From NCBI RefSeq assembly GCF_013407925.2, contig NZ_CP060201.1, positions 3,348,001-3,412,000 on the forward strand: 64,000 nucleotides of DNA, read 5' to 3'. Origin of the DNA: Pseudomonas protegens (GTDB lineage Bacteria; Pseudomonadota; Gammaproteobacteria; Pseudomonadales; Pseudomonadaceae). Under the pieces are notes generated by a model. The model was not told the origin of the DNA, did no database searches, and saw nothing but the letters and a program-made list of their open reading frames with translations. Below are positions 52,459 through 62,056 of the stretch, piece by piece; position 1 is the first letter of the stretch; every line of letters starts with the position of its first letter. The position numbers and the translations under genes are program-made.

Positions 52459-55400
52459 TCAATAGCGAAGAAGCCAGAAGTTGGCCGTATGCTGTGCGCC
52501 ATTTCCACCGAACGGTGTGCCTTTGCCGCTTTTGGTCGCAACTTCGAACTGGCCTTGGGTGGCGCCCGACGGTTTGATCAGGCCGCCACCCAGGCCACCG
52601 TTGGTATTGGCCGTATTGCTCATGTCGAACATCCCCGATCCCTGTTGGTTCTTGGTCAGTTTGCCGCTGCCATTTTTGACTTCGAACACGTGGTAGTTGC
52701 CGGCTTTGTCCTGGGCGATGATATCTGCCCTGATGCGGTAGGACTTCTGAGTGACAGGATGCTTGACCTTCATGGTCAGTTCTTCAGCTACCACAGTGAA
52801 ACCGTTCCTCTCGAGGTCGGCCTTGGCCTTTGTAGTGCCCCTTCTGCCGCTGTAGGCCGATTTGCAGATCCAGCCCAGCGGGTCGATCCAGCCGATCGGG
52901 TTGGGAGCATAGTGATAGAGGTTCAAGCCTCCGGCCAGGCCGATGGGGTCCGGCGTGGTGAAGCGCCCGATATCCGGGTCGTAAAAACGGAACGTGTTGA
53001 AGTGCAGCCCGGTCTCGCGGTCCAGGTACTGGCCCTGGAACCTGAGATTCTGCTCCTCGATGTAGTAGGGCTCGCGTATTTCTTCGATGGTGTTGCCCCA
53101 GACCTGATAGCGGGCCTGCCAGACGCTGTGGCCGTCAGGCTCGCAAAGCTGGTGGGGCAGGCCATTCAGGTCGTTGTGGTAGTAGCGGATCTTCTGCTGC
53201 GCGCCGAGGCCATCGACCCGCGCCAGGGGCGCGTGGCCCAGGTCTTCATAGACATAGAGGCTGGTCTGTTGATTACGCTGTTCCTGCAGCAGCCGCAGGC
53301 CATCCCAGATGAATCGGGTTTCACCCAGAAGGTTGCCCTGGCTGTCGTACTCACGCTTGCTGATGCGTCGACCCAGGACGTCGTAACTCATCCTGACCAG
53401 GGTTTCGCCGCTGGCGGTCTGATTGCGCACTTCGATCAAGCGGTGTTCGGCATCGTAGGCAAACCGTTGCACGCCTCGCCGACCACTGCGTTTTTCAATC
53501 ATTCGGCCAAAGGCATCGTAGCGGTAGCGCTTGTCCTGGTAGGTCAGCAACTTGTTGTGCACCACCAGCCCGGCGCCCGCTTTCGGGCCGTCAAGCAAAT
53601 TGGCGGCGGCGTCGTAGGCGAAGGTTTCCTTCTGGCCCTGCAGGCCGTCCTGGCTGGCGATGATTCGCCCGGTCGCGTCGTAATGGAACAGTTGCCGATA
53701 TTGGCCGTTGACATGCCGCTCGGCCAGGCCCACCAGGTTATCGCTGTCGTCGTACTCGAGGTGCCGTTCCGGGGCTGTCGGCAAGGTGTTTGCCAGCAGG
53801 CTGGAATGCCGCAGGCGTGCGCGCAGGCGGCCACAACGGTCGTATTCGCTGCGGGTGCTGATCTGACCCTGGGTGCGCAGCACTTCACGGTGCAGGCGAT
53901 CACGTTGAAAATCGCTGATTACCTGGCCATCGAGATTGATCTGGTGCAGATGGCCGCTGCCGTAATAGAGCCGATTGAGCCAGCGCGTGTCCGGTAGCTG
54001 GGTCTGAATCAGATTGCCCAGTTCGTCGTATCGGTGTTTCAGGCTGCCGGCCGCTGTGTGTTCTTCGAGTAATTGGCCCAGGGCGTCGTAGCTGAAACTC
54101 ACTGCCTGCTGGTTGCCGAGGTTGTCGGTAAAGCTGGCTGCGATCAGTTGGTTCAAGGGATCGTAGGTGTATTGACTGCGCCCATCGTCCGTGGTCTTGG
54201 CCAGCAGCCGCCCCACGGCATCGCGCTCGAACTTGTGGATGATTGGTGCGATTGGTTGCGCGGGCACGGCGCTCAATCCGGAGCCATAAGGCGCGGCATG
54301 GGCCTGGAGTTCGACGACGTTGTTCAGTGGGTCATAGCCATAGCGCTTGGCACTGCCGTCGAGGTCCTGCTGTTCGCTCAGACGGTTGCCGGCATCCCAG
54401 GCAAAGCGATAGCTTTCGCCGTTTTCGTTGGTGAGCGCCAGCAGCCGTCCGAACGCGTCATAGTCGAATCGGACCTGCCGGCCATGGGCGTCGGTGCGCT
54501 GGCTTATCTGCCCGCGCCGGTTGTACTGGTAGAGCGTGGTGTAGCCGGACGGGTCGGTGTAGCCCTGCAGCTGGCCGTTGCCGCCGCGTTGAAAATGCTC
54601 GGCGCGGCCATCGGCCAGTTGGCTGCTGAGCAACCGTCCCTGGCCGTCGTAATGGAACCGGGTGTGCTCGCCAAGGGCATCGATGATGGCTTTCACGTTG
54701 CCACGTCGATCGTATTCGAAGCGGGTCGGATAGCCCGAGCAATCCAGGTGTTCAAGCAATTGCCCGGACGAGTTCCAGCGCATCTTCCGGCTTCTTCCCG
54801 TGGCATCGATGATCTCCACCACCTGCCCGTGTGCGTCGTGGCGGTACTGAGTCACTTGGCCTAGCGGGTCTGTTTCGGCGATGCAATTGCCTCGGGGGTC
54901 ATAGCGCAAGTGCCAGCTTTTGCCGGCAGGATCGGTCAGGGTCTGTGGCAGCGACCAGTGCTCCAGCCACAAGGTCGAGTGGCTGTGCCCCAGAGGATCG
55001 GTCTCGGCGATCAGGTTGCCGGTTTCGTCGTAGCTATAGGCATAGCGCCCTCCCAAGGGGTCAGTGGCGCTGAGCAGTTGGCGTTCGTCGTTCCACTCGA
55101 AGGCCCATGTCTGGTTGAGGTTGTCGGTGTACTCGACGATCTGCAACTGGCTGTTCCAGCGACGGCGGCTGATGCGTTGCAGGCTGTCGGTGACCTGGGT
55201 GATTCCGGCCTCCAGATCATAGTCGTACTGATAGCTATCGCCTTCGTCGGTCCAGTGACGCGTCACTCGCCACTGCTGGTCGGCGAACAGTGTCCACTGG
55301 TAGAAGCAGCGCAGCCCGGTGGCCAACTGGTGCTCGGTCATCCGGTGGCCGGCGTCATAGGCGAAGCGCCGCTGTACCTGCCTTTCGCCATCGCGGACCT

Positions 55401-56919
55401 GTGCCAGGTTCCCTGCGGCATCGTAGTCATAGCTGACCAGCACTTCCCGTTGCTGGTCAGGGTACAGCCGTTCGACCTGGGCAATCCGACCGGGCCAGCG
55501 CGTGCTGTAGCCCAGTTCGAGCTGCGCCTGTTCAAAAGTATCGCGCAGCAGCCAGAGCCGCCCGGACGAGTCGTATTCCAGGTGCAGGCGATTGTCGTTG
55601 CGGTCCCCCAGCTGGCTCAGGCGCAACCGCGAAGGATCGCTCGCCAGCGGCTCGAACAGACGGTAGAGGCCGTCGCTGCTTTCGATCAGCAACTGCCCGT
55701 TGTCGTTGCGTCGCACGCTCAAGCCTTCACCGGGGCTGAAGGCTCCACCGCCCAGGGCAATGGCACCCATGTCGATGCGGCGTCCCTGCTCATCAATGTA
55801 GAGCAGGCGTTCGCCGCCCTCGGGATGGGGCTCGATCTGGATGCTGACCTCGTAAGGCAGGCTCCAGCCGGCCCCGAGCAGGCCGTCACGGCGTTCGTCG
55901 CGGCTGTTGTAGAAGCGTTGCCATTCGATGGGCACCAGCCCTGGCAGGGTGAAGTCCAGATCGTCGTCGGCCCCGAGCACCTTGGCCCCGGTTGCTGCAT
56001 GCACCGGATGGGTCGAGGCGACGACGGCCTGGGTCAGCGCATTGGTCGCCTGGCTGACGACAAAGGAATTGACCCCGGCCATCAGCATGCACGGCAGGTT
56101 GCTGAGGAACTTGCCCTTGCCGCCCTTGAGCATCATCAGCACGGTCACCGCCAGGCCCACGCCCGGGGTCTTGCCGCTGCGGATCTCGCGCACCACCACC
56201 GAGCCGCCGCCGATGGTCACGTCGGGGGAGATCGGTCCGGCGGACACCACCTTGGCGTCGCAGGTGCTGCGGTCGCCGCTGCGCACCGCCGGCTGGCCGT
56301 CGATGCTGACCTTTTCCGAGCCTTCGGCCAGGTACTGCACGGGCATCGGCGGGTGCTTGGTGCAGGTCACCAGGTCCAGTTCCTTGGTCTGCGAGCCAGG
56401 GGCCGGGGAGGCCACGGTGGGCCGCCACATCTGCGAGAAGAATTCCTTGGCCATGTCGAGAAAGCCCGGGCCTTCCTCCGGGGTGGCCGAAGGGGTGTCG
56501 GTGGCTTCGCCTTCCTCGGCGCCGTCGCCGCTGATCTGCGACGGCGGGGCGATACCGGCCGCGCGGGCCGCCGGTTTGTTGTTGGTCAGGACCTTTTTCG
56601 AGCCGCTGGCGATGGTGGCCTGGATCGAGGGCGGGAACAGGGCATTGGCGAAGCCCTCGCATAAATTGCTCAGGCCCTTGTCGGCCCCGGTCTTGCTCAT
56701 GACCACGCCGACCACCACGCCCACCACCAGCCCCAGCACGCAGGCGCCGAGGCCGCCGGTGGCCACGGTGATGCCCGCCGCCGCGGCCACCGCCATGGTC
56801 GCCAGGGCGCCGATGGCGACGTTGGCCGCTACCTCCAGCACGCCGCCGAGGATGTCGGCCATCACCGAGGTGTGTTCCAGCCCGTCGCCCAGTCGGGCGG
56901 CCCACAGCGCGTCAGACAT
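52459..56919 (-). CDS. T6SS Rhs-family PAAR effector with C-terminal PD-(D/E)xK nuclease-like toxin
   Basis: A 1486-residue effector. prePAAR AARLGDGLEH is near residue 7; membrane segments follow (VAVAAAAGITVATGGLGACVLGLVVGVVVG), then a PAAR domain at about 195-265 and a second hydrophobic part. The Rhs shell spans about 310-1350 with many YD repeats (YDAFGRLLALTNENGESYRF, GYDPLNNVVEL). FTTPDPIGLAGGLNLYHYAP then WIDPLGW is the self-cleavage and core signature. The last 136 residues are the toxin: Asp1399 in RIRADII, Glu1413 and Lys1415 in YHVFEVKNG fit the PD-(D/E)xK nuclease pattern. The Eag chaperone, VgrG and a candidate immunity gene flank it. Confidence 0.92.
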   Translation of the reverse strand: MSDALWAARLGDGLEHTSVMADILGGVLEVAANVAIGALATMAVAAAAGITVATGGLGACVLGLVVGVVVGVVMSKTGADKGLSNLCEGFANALFPPSIQATIASGSKKVLTNNKPAARAAGIAPPSQISGDGAEEGEATDTPSATPEEGPGFLDMAKEFFSQMWRPTVASPAPGSQTKELDLVTCTKHPPMPVQYLAEGSEKVSIDGQPAVRSGDRSTCDAKVVSAGPISPDVTIGGGSVVVREIRSGKTPGVGLAVTVLMMLKGGKGKFLSNLPCMLMAGVNSFVVSQATNALTQAVVASTHPVHAATGAKVLGADDDLDFTLPGLVPIEWQRFYNSRDERRDGLLGAGWSLPYEVSIQIEPHPEGGERLLYIDEQGRRIDMGAIALGGGAFSPGEGLSVRRNDNGQLLIESSDGLYRLFEPLASDPSRLRLSQLGDRNDNRLHLEYDSSGRLWLLRDTFEQAQLELGYSTRWPGRIAQVERLYPDQQREVLVSYDYDAAGNLAQVRDGERQVQRRFAYDAGHRMTEHQLATGLRCFYQWTLFADQQWRVTRHWTDEGDSYQYDYDLEAGITQVTDSLQRISRRRWNSQLQIVEYTDNLNQTWAFEWNDERQLLSATDPLGGRYAYSYDETGNLIAETDPLGHSHSTLWLEHWSLPQTLTDPAGKSWHLRYDPRGNCIAETDPLGQVTQYRHDAHGQVVEIIDATGRSRKMRWNSSGQLLEHLDCSGYPTRFEYDRRGNVKAIIDALGEHTRFHYDGQGRLLSSQLADGRAEHFQRGGNGQLQGYTDPSGYTTLYQYNRRGQISQRTDAHGRQVRFDYDAFGRLLALTNENGESYRFAWDAGNRLSEQQDLDGSAKRYGYDPLNNVVELQAHAAPYGSGLSAVPAQPIAPIIHKFERDAVGRLLAKTTDDGRSQYTYDPLNQLIAASFTDNLGNQQAVSFSYDALGQLLEEHTAAGSLKHRYDELGNLIQTQLPDTRWLNRLYYGSGHLHQINLDGQVISDFQRDRLHREVLRTQGQISTRSEYDRCGRLRARLRHSSLLANTLPTAPERHLEYDDSDNLVGLAERHVNGQYRQLFHYDATGRIIASQDGLQGQKETFAYDAAANLLDGPKAGAGLVVHNKLLTYQDKRYRYDAFGRMIEKRSGRRGVQRFAYDAEHRLIEVRNQTASGETLVRMSYDVLGRRISKREYDSQGNLLGETRFIWDGLRLLQEQRNQQTSLYVYEDLGHAPLARVDGLGAQQKIRYYHNDLNGLPHQLCEPDGHSVWQARYQVWGNTIEEIREPYYIEEQNLRFQGQYLDRETGLHFNTFRFYDPDIGRFTTPDPIGLAGGLNLYHYAPNPIGWIDPLGWICKSAYSGRRGTTKAKADLERNGFTVVAEELTMKVKHPVTQKSYRIRADIIAQDKAGNYHVFEVKNGSGKLTKNQQGSGMFDMSNTANTNGGLGGGLIKPSGATQGQFEVATKSGKGTPFGGNGAQHTANFWLLRY

Positions 56920-56928
56920 GGGCCCGCC

Positions 56929-57354
56929 TCAGCCCAGCACCAGGGTGTTCTTGATCTGCGCCCAATGGGCGGCTTCGACGTCGCCGAGCTTCTGTGCCTT
57001 GACGTAGCTCATGGCGAGCATCTGCCGGGTGCCGGGCAGCACCAGGGCCAGCTGGTACTGGAACACCTGCTCGCTGCCCTTGCTGAACTGGCTGCGCAGC
57101 TCCAGGCCCGGAATGTCCTGGGCCGGGCCCAGCAGCACCGGCTGCGGACCCTTGACCCGCAGTTCCTGCACTTGCTGTTCCAGCCGCTGCAACTGGCTGG
57201 CCAGGCTGCTCTCCAAGGTTTCGCCGTCGCCCAGCAGGCTGCGGCTGACGATCAGCGAAGTGCCCAGGGCCGGGAACTTGAGGATGTTGATCGAGGCGTC
57301 CTGCAATTCGCTGGCAGGCAGCTGGAACTGCAATTCATTGAGGCGATAGGTCAT
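56929..57354 (-). CDS. T6SS Eag chaperone (DUF1795) for the Rhs effector
   Basis: 141 residues (MTYRLNELQFQLPASELQDA). A DcrB-like fold with a helical LESSLASQLQRLEQQVQEL part. Such EagR proteins bind the prePAAR and membrane segments of their Rhs partner. It lies between vgrG and rhs, 9 bp before the latter. Confidence 0.87.
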   Translation of the reverse strand: MTYRLNELQFQLPASELQDASINILKFPALGTSLIVSRSLLGDGETLESSLASQLQRLEQQVQELRVKGPQPVLLGPAQDIPGLELRSQFSKGSEQVFQYQLALVLPGTRQMLAMSYVKAQKLGDVEAAHWAQIKNTLVLG

Positions 57355-57372
57355 GGCATGGGCATCCGTTCA

Positions 57373-59310
57373 TTAGCCTTTGGGGGCGGAAAAGGGGGCT
57401 TTGGCCTTGGCGCTGATGGCACCCTGCACACCCTGGCCCTCGGTGGTGGTGCCCGGGCCGCCGCCGTTGTTCAGGTGCAGCACGCCACCGGTATTGATCT
57501 CGGCATCGGCCGAGGCATGCACGCTGATGTTGACCCCGCACAGGTTGATCTGGCCGCTGGCATTGAGCTCCAGGATGCTGGCCCCGCACACCAGGCGCAG
57601 GCGTTCGCCGACCTCGATCACGTAGCTCTGGCCGATGCTGTCGAGCTTCTTCTCGCCCACCGTCAGCTCATCCACGTGCTGGACGATGCGCGTGCGCTTG
57701 TTGCCGATGGTCACGTACTCGTCGTGGCCGATGCTCTTGTTGCGGTTGTTGCCCACCGAGTGGCTTTCATTGACCTCGACCACGATGTCCTGGTTGCGCT
57801 CGGCGTGGATGTACAGCTGCTCGGCGCCTTTTTTGTCTTCCATGCGGATTTCGTTGAAGTTGGCCGGGCTGCCGCCCTTGCTCGAACGACTCTTCATGCC
57901 GCTCTGGGTGGCGTTGGCCGGCAGGTCGTAGGGCACGGTCTGCTCGGCGTTGTACACCCGGCCGGTGATGATCGGGCGGTCGGGGTCGCCTTCGAGGAAG
58001 CTGACGATCACTTCCTGGCCGATCCGCGGGATCTGCATCGAGCCCCAGTTCTTCCCGGCCCAGGCCTGGGACACGCGAATCCAGCATGAGCTGTTTTCGT
58101 TGGACTGGTCGTGGCGGTCCCAGTGGAAGTGCACCTTGACCCGGCCGTACTGGTCGGTCCAGATCTCTTCCCCGGCCGGGCCCACCACTCGCGCGGTCTG
58201 CGGGCCCTGGACCATCGGCTTGTGGGTGCTGGCCAGGGGCCGGAAGCTCTGCTGGGCATCGATGCAGGTCAGGTGGCTTTCGAACTGCGCCGAGCCGCCG
58301 CCACCGCCGGTTTCCAGGCTCTCCTGGACCAGGTAGTAGCGGATGCCGACGATCAGGTATTCGCGGTTCTGGTCCTGGCGGCTGAAGCCGCTGAGGGTGA
58401 ACAGGTTGCCCACCCCCAGGCCCCGCGCGTTGCCGCTGAGCTCGATGCGCTCGTGCAGGCTTTGCAGGGCTTCGATGCGGGTCTGTGCGTAGTGCTCGCC
58501 GTCGCTGCTTTGTACGTAGGTGCCCGGGTAGTCATACAACGGGTAGTCGCCGGCGGCGTGGGGCCGGGGCATGGCCGAGCGCACGTCGATCCGGGCGCTG
58601 GGGCGCTGGAAATCGTAGTCGTTGAGTTCCAGCGAGCCGGGTTGTACTTCCTGGGCCAGGTGCCAGTCGAACAGGTGGTCGCGCTCGCGCTGCTGCTCGT
58701 CCCGCGGGTAGTAGGGCACCGTGGCATAGCCGGGCACGCTGCTGTGGGCGCCGTAGGCGTCGGCCAGCACCAGCACATGGCGGTCCTTTTCGTGGCGGAA
58801 GAAGTAGTAGATGCCTTCTTGTTCCATGAGCCGGCTGACGAAGTCGAAGCTGGTCTCGCGGTACTGAACGCAGTACTCCCACTCCCGGTAGGGGCGGCTC
58901 AGGGCGTCTTCGAAATCGGAAAAGCCCAGGTCGCGGAACACCTGCTTGATGATCTGCGGGATGCTCAGGTGCTGGAAAATCCGGCAGTCGGAGGTGCGGC
59001 TGAGCAGCCACAGCCAGGGCCGCAGGGTCACCTGATAGCTGGCGAACTGGCCGCTGTCGATGTTCTGGCTGCAGCGCGCGACGATGCCGTGGAAGTGCCG
59101 CTGGCCACCGCCGTCCAGCTGCACGCTGAGGCCCATGGGTTTGCCCAGCAGCTGGTTGAGGTCGATGTTGGCGTCGCTGGAGGTCAGTTGCAGCTGGTAG
59201 TCGAACAGGCGCCCCAGCTCCTCGCCGCCGCCCATGCTCTTGAGCAGCAGGACGTCCGGTCCCAGCGGGCAGTTGACCTGTGCCAGTCGTGTGGATTGCT
59301 GAAATAACAT
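57373..59310 (-). CDS. vgrG: T6SS spike protein VgrG (TssI)
   Basis: A 645-residue spike protein. The gp27-like base (LFDYQLQLTSSDANIDLNQLLGKPMGLSV) and gp5-like OB region (DQYGRVKVHFHWDRHDQSNENSSCWIRVSQAWAG) are clear. SFLEGDPDRPIITGRVYNAEQTVPY and the beta-helix end follow. It ends in a short plain tail without an added effector domain. It should carry the Rhs PAAR effector on its tip. Confidence 0.95.
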   Translation of the reverse strand: MLFQQSTRLAQVNCPLGPDVLLLKSMGGGEELGRLFDYQLQLTSSDANIDLNQLLGKPMGLSVQLDGGGQRHFHGIVARCSQNIDSGQFASYQVTLRPWLWLLSRTSDCRIFQHLSIPQIIKQVFRDLGFSDFEDALSRPYREWEYCVQYRETSFDFVSRLMEQEGIYYFFRHEKDRHVLVLADAYGAHSSVPGYATVPYYPRDEQQRERDHLFDWHLAQEVQPGSLELNDYDFQRPSARIDVRSAMPRPHAAGDYPLYDYPGTYVQSSDGEHYAQTRIEALQSLHERIELSGNARGLGVGNLFTLSGFSRQDQNREYLIVGIRYYLVQESLETGGGGGSAQFESHLTCIDAQQSFRPLASTHKPMVQGPQTARVVGPAGEEIWTDQYGRVKVHFHWDRHDQSNENSSCWIRVSQAWAGKNWGSMQIPRIGQEVIVSFLEGDPDRPIITGRVYNAEQTVPYDLPANATQSGMKSRSSKGGSPANFNEIRMEDKKGAEQLYIHAERNQDIVVEVNESHSVGNNRNKSIGHDEYVTIGNKRTRIVQHVDELTVGEKKLDSIGQSYVIEVGERLRLVCGASILELNASGQINLCGVNISVHASADAEINTGGVLHLNNGGGPGTTTEGQGVQGAISAKAKAPFSAPKG

Positions 59311-59326
59311 CGTCGGTCTCGTTGAA

Positions 59327-59375
59327 TGGTGAAAGCAGCGGCAAGCTGCAAGTGGCTAGCTTGCCGCTGGCTTCT
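59327..59375. repeat. Type D intergenic repeat between vgrG and clpV
   Basis: AGCGGCAAGCTGCAAGTGGC with GCTAGCTTGCCGCTGGCTTC, the same words as in the pst and phoB-phoR gaps. It is a shorter copy. Confidence 0.5.
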
Positions 59376-59380
59376 GGCTC

Positions 59381-62056
59381 TCAGGTCGGCTCGCTGAAGT
59401 CGTAGTGCAGTTCGTTGTCGCGCTGGCGGATGCGCACCCCGGCCAGGGCGCGGCCTTCGAGCAGGCGGGTGAGGAACTCGCGACTCATGTCCGGCAACAG
59501 GCTGTTGGTGAGGATGGCGTCGATCATCCGCCCGCCGCTTTCGGTCTCGGTGCAGCGCGAGACGATCAGGTCGATGACGTCGTCGTCGAAGTCGAAATCC
59601 ACCTTGTGGGTGCTTTCCACGCGCTTCTTGATCCGCCCCAGTTGCAGGCGGGTGATGGCCTTGAGCATCTCGTCGCTGAGCGGGTAGTAGGGGATGGTCA
59701 CCAGGCGCCCGAGCAGCGCCGGCGGGAAGATCTCCAGCAATGGCTGGCGCAGGGCCTTGGCGATTTCCTCGGGCTCGGGCACCGCCTGCGGGTTCTTGCA
59801 GACGTTGGCGATCAGCTCGGTGCCGGCGTTGGTGGTGAGCAGGATCAGGGTGTTCTTGAAGTCGATCATGCGGCCTTCGCCGTCTTCCATGACGCCCTTG
59901 TCGAACACCTGGAAGAAGATCTCGTGCACGTCCGGGTGGGCCTTTTCCACTTCGTCCAGCAGCACCACGCTGTAGGGCTTGCGCCGTACCGCTTCGGTGA
60001 GCACGCCGCCTTCGCCGTAGCCGACGTAGCCCGGCGGGGCGCCCTTGAGGGTGGAGACGGTGTGGGCTTCCTGGAACTCGCTCATGTTGATGGTGATGAC
60101 GTTCTGCTCACCGCCATACATGGCCTCGGCCAGGGCCAGGGCGGTTTCGGTCTTGCCCACCCCGGAGGTGCCGGCCAGCATGAACACGCCAATCGGCTTG
60201 TTGGGGTTGTCGAGGCCGGCGCGGGAGGTCTGGATGCGCTTGGCGATCATCTGCAGGGCGTGGTCCTGGCCGATGATGCGTTTCTTCAGGTGCTGGTCGA
60301 GGTTGAGCACGGTTTCCAGTTCGTTGCGGGCCATGCGCCCCACGGGAATCCCGGTCCAGTCGGCGACCACCGAGGCCACCGCCTGGTAATCCACGGTCGG
60401 CAGGATCAGCGGGCTCTCGCCTTGCAAGGCGCTCAGGCGTTGCTGCAGGTCCACCAGCTTCTCGCGCAGGCCGTGGCTGTCGTCGCCGACGTCGCTGTCC
60501 ACCAGGCCGACGTTCTCCCGCAGTTGGGCACGGGTCGCCAGCAGTTCGTCGACCAGGGTCTTCTCTTGCGCCCAGCGGCTTTCCAGCTCGGCCAGGCGCT
60601 CGCGCTCGGCGGCCAGGAGGTTTTCGCTGTTGACCTGGCGGTTGCCGATGGCCACGCCGATCGCCTGTTCCCGGGCGATGATCTGCAGCTCGGTTTCCAG
60701 GGCCTCGATGCGTCGGCGGCTATCGTCCACCTCGGCCGGCACCGCGTGCAGGCTGATGGCGACGCGGGCGCAGGCGGTGTCCAGCAGGCTCACGGATTTG
60801 TCCGGCAATTGGCGCGCCGGAATGTAGCGATGGGACAGCTTGACCGAGGCTTCCAGGGCTTCATCGAGGATCTGCACCTGATGGTGCTGCTCCATGGTCG
60901 AGGCCACGCCGCGCATCATCAGCAGCGCCTTGTCTTCCGACGGCTCGGCCACTTGCACCACCTGGAAGCGCCGGGTCAGGGCCGGGTCTTTCTCGATGTG
61001 CTTCTTGTACTCGGCCCAGGTGGTGGCGGCCACGGTGCGCAGGGTGCCGCGGGCCAGGGCCGGTTTGAGCAGGTTGGCCGCGTCGCCGGTGCCGGCGGCG
61101 CCACCGGCGCCCACCAGGGTGTGGGCTTCGTCGATGAACAGGATGATCGGCTTGGGCGAGGCCTGGACGTCTTCGATGACCTGGCGCAGGCGCTGTTCGA
61201 ACTCGCCCTTCATGCTGGCGCCGGCCTGCAGCAGGCCGACATCCAGGCTGCGCAGCTCGACATCCTTGAGCGCCGGCGGCACGTCGCCGGCAACGATGCG
61301 CAGGGCGAAACCTTCCACCACCGCAGTCTTGCCGACCCCGGCTTCACCGGTGAGGATCGGGTTGTTCTGGCGGCGGCGCATGAGGATGTCCACCAGTTGG
61401 CGGATCTCTTCGTCACGGCCGACGATCGGGTCGAGCTTGCCGCTGCGGGCCTGCTCGGTGAGGTCGACGGTGAAGCGCTTCAAGGCTTCCTGCTTGCCCA
61501 GGGCGCTGGGGGCCATGGCGCCGCTGGCTTCACCGGGCACCGCGCCGGCATTGAAGCCGTCGCTGGCGCTCAGGGCGTTTTCCGGCGAGTCGCCGATGTA
61601 TTCGTCAAAGCGCTCGCACAGGGTTTCGACCTTGATCTTGTCGAACTCCCGGGACAGCCCCAGCAGCGCGTGGCGCAGGCTCGGGGTCTTGAGGATGCCG
61701 ATCACCAGGTAGCCGGTGCGCACCTGGCTTTCGCCGAACATCAGGCTGCCGTAGACCCAGCCGCGCTCCACCGCCTCCTCGACGTGGGACGACAGGTCGG
61801 TGATCGAGGTCGAGCCGCGAGGCAGGCGGTCCAGGGCTTCGGTCAGGTCCTTGGCCAGGCGTGCCGGCTCCAGGTTGAACTGGCGGATGATGCGGTGCAG
61901 GTCCGAGTCCGTCAGCTGCAGCAGCTGGTGTAGCCAGTGGGCCAGTTCCACATAGGGATTGCCCCGCAGTTTGCAGAAGACCGTGGCGGCTTCGATGGCT
62001 TTGTAGGCAACGCTGTTGAGTTTGCCGAACAGCGCCGCGCGACTGATTTCACCCAT
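59381..62056 (-). CDS. clpV: T6SS ATPase ClpV (TssH)
   Basis: An 891-residue AAA+ ClpB-like ATPase that recycles the contracted sheath. The N-domain (SRAALFGKLNSVAYKAIEAA) is followed by first Walker A GEAGVGKTAVVEG and IDEAHTLVGAGG, a coiled-coil middle domain (EALETELQIIAREQ), and second Walker A GTSGVGKTETALA with LLDEVEKAHPDV. The ATG at 62056 overlaps tssG by 8 bp. The 26-residue extension in frame lies inside tssG and is rejected. Confidence 0.96.
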   Translation of the reverse strand: MGEISRAALFGKLNSVAYKAIEAATVFCKLRGNPYVELAHWLHQLLQLTDSDLHRIIRQFNLEPARLAKDLTEALDRLPRGSTSITDLSSHVEEAVERGWVYGSLMFGESQVRTGYLVIGILKTPSLRHALLGLSREFDKIKVETLCERFDEYIGDSPENALSASDGFNAGAVPGEASGAMAPSALGKQEALKRFTVDLTEQARSGKLDPIVGRDEEIRQLVDILMRRRQNNPILTGEAGVGKTAVVEGFALRIVAGDVPPALKDVELRSLDVGLLQAGASMKGEFEQRLRQVIEDVQASPKPIILFIDEAHTLVGAGGAAGTGDAANLLKPALARGTLRTVAATTWAEYKKHIEKDPALTRRFQVVQVAEPSEDKALLMMRGVASTMEQHHQVQILDEALEASVKLSHRYIPARQLPDKSVSLLDTACARVAISLHAVPAEVDDSRRRIEALETELQIIAREQAIGVAIGNRQVNSENLLAAERERLAELESRWAQEKTLVDELLATRAQLRENVGLVDSDVGDDSHGLREKLVDLQQRLSALQGESPLILPTVDYQAVASVVADWTGIPVGRMARNELETVLNLDQHLKKRIIGQDHALQMIAKRIQTSRAGLDNPNKPIGVFMLAGTSGVGKTETALALAEAMYGGEQNVITINMSEFQEAHTVSTLKGAPPGYVGYGEGGVLTEAVRRKPYSVVLLDEVEKAHPDVHEIFFQVFDKGVMEDGEGRMIDFKNTLILLTTNAGTELIANVCKNPQAVPEPEEIAKALRQPLLEIFPPALLGRLVTIPYYPLSDEMLKAITRLQLGRIKKRVESTHKVDFDFDDDVIDLIVSRCTETESGGRMIDAILTNSLLPDMSREFLTRLLEGRALAGVRIRQRDNELHYDFSEPT

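Noticed and set aside
51838..53997. 719-residue plus-strand frame opposite rhs
   Set aside because: It runs antisense through the rhs 3' half and its immunity gene, which have clear family signatures.
59405..61933. 842-residue plus-strand frame opposite clpV
   Set aside because: Shadow of clpV. The opposite frame of a highly conserved ATPase with clear Walker motifs is not credible as a gene.
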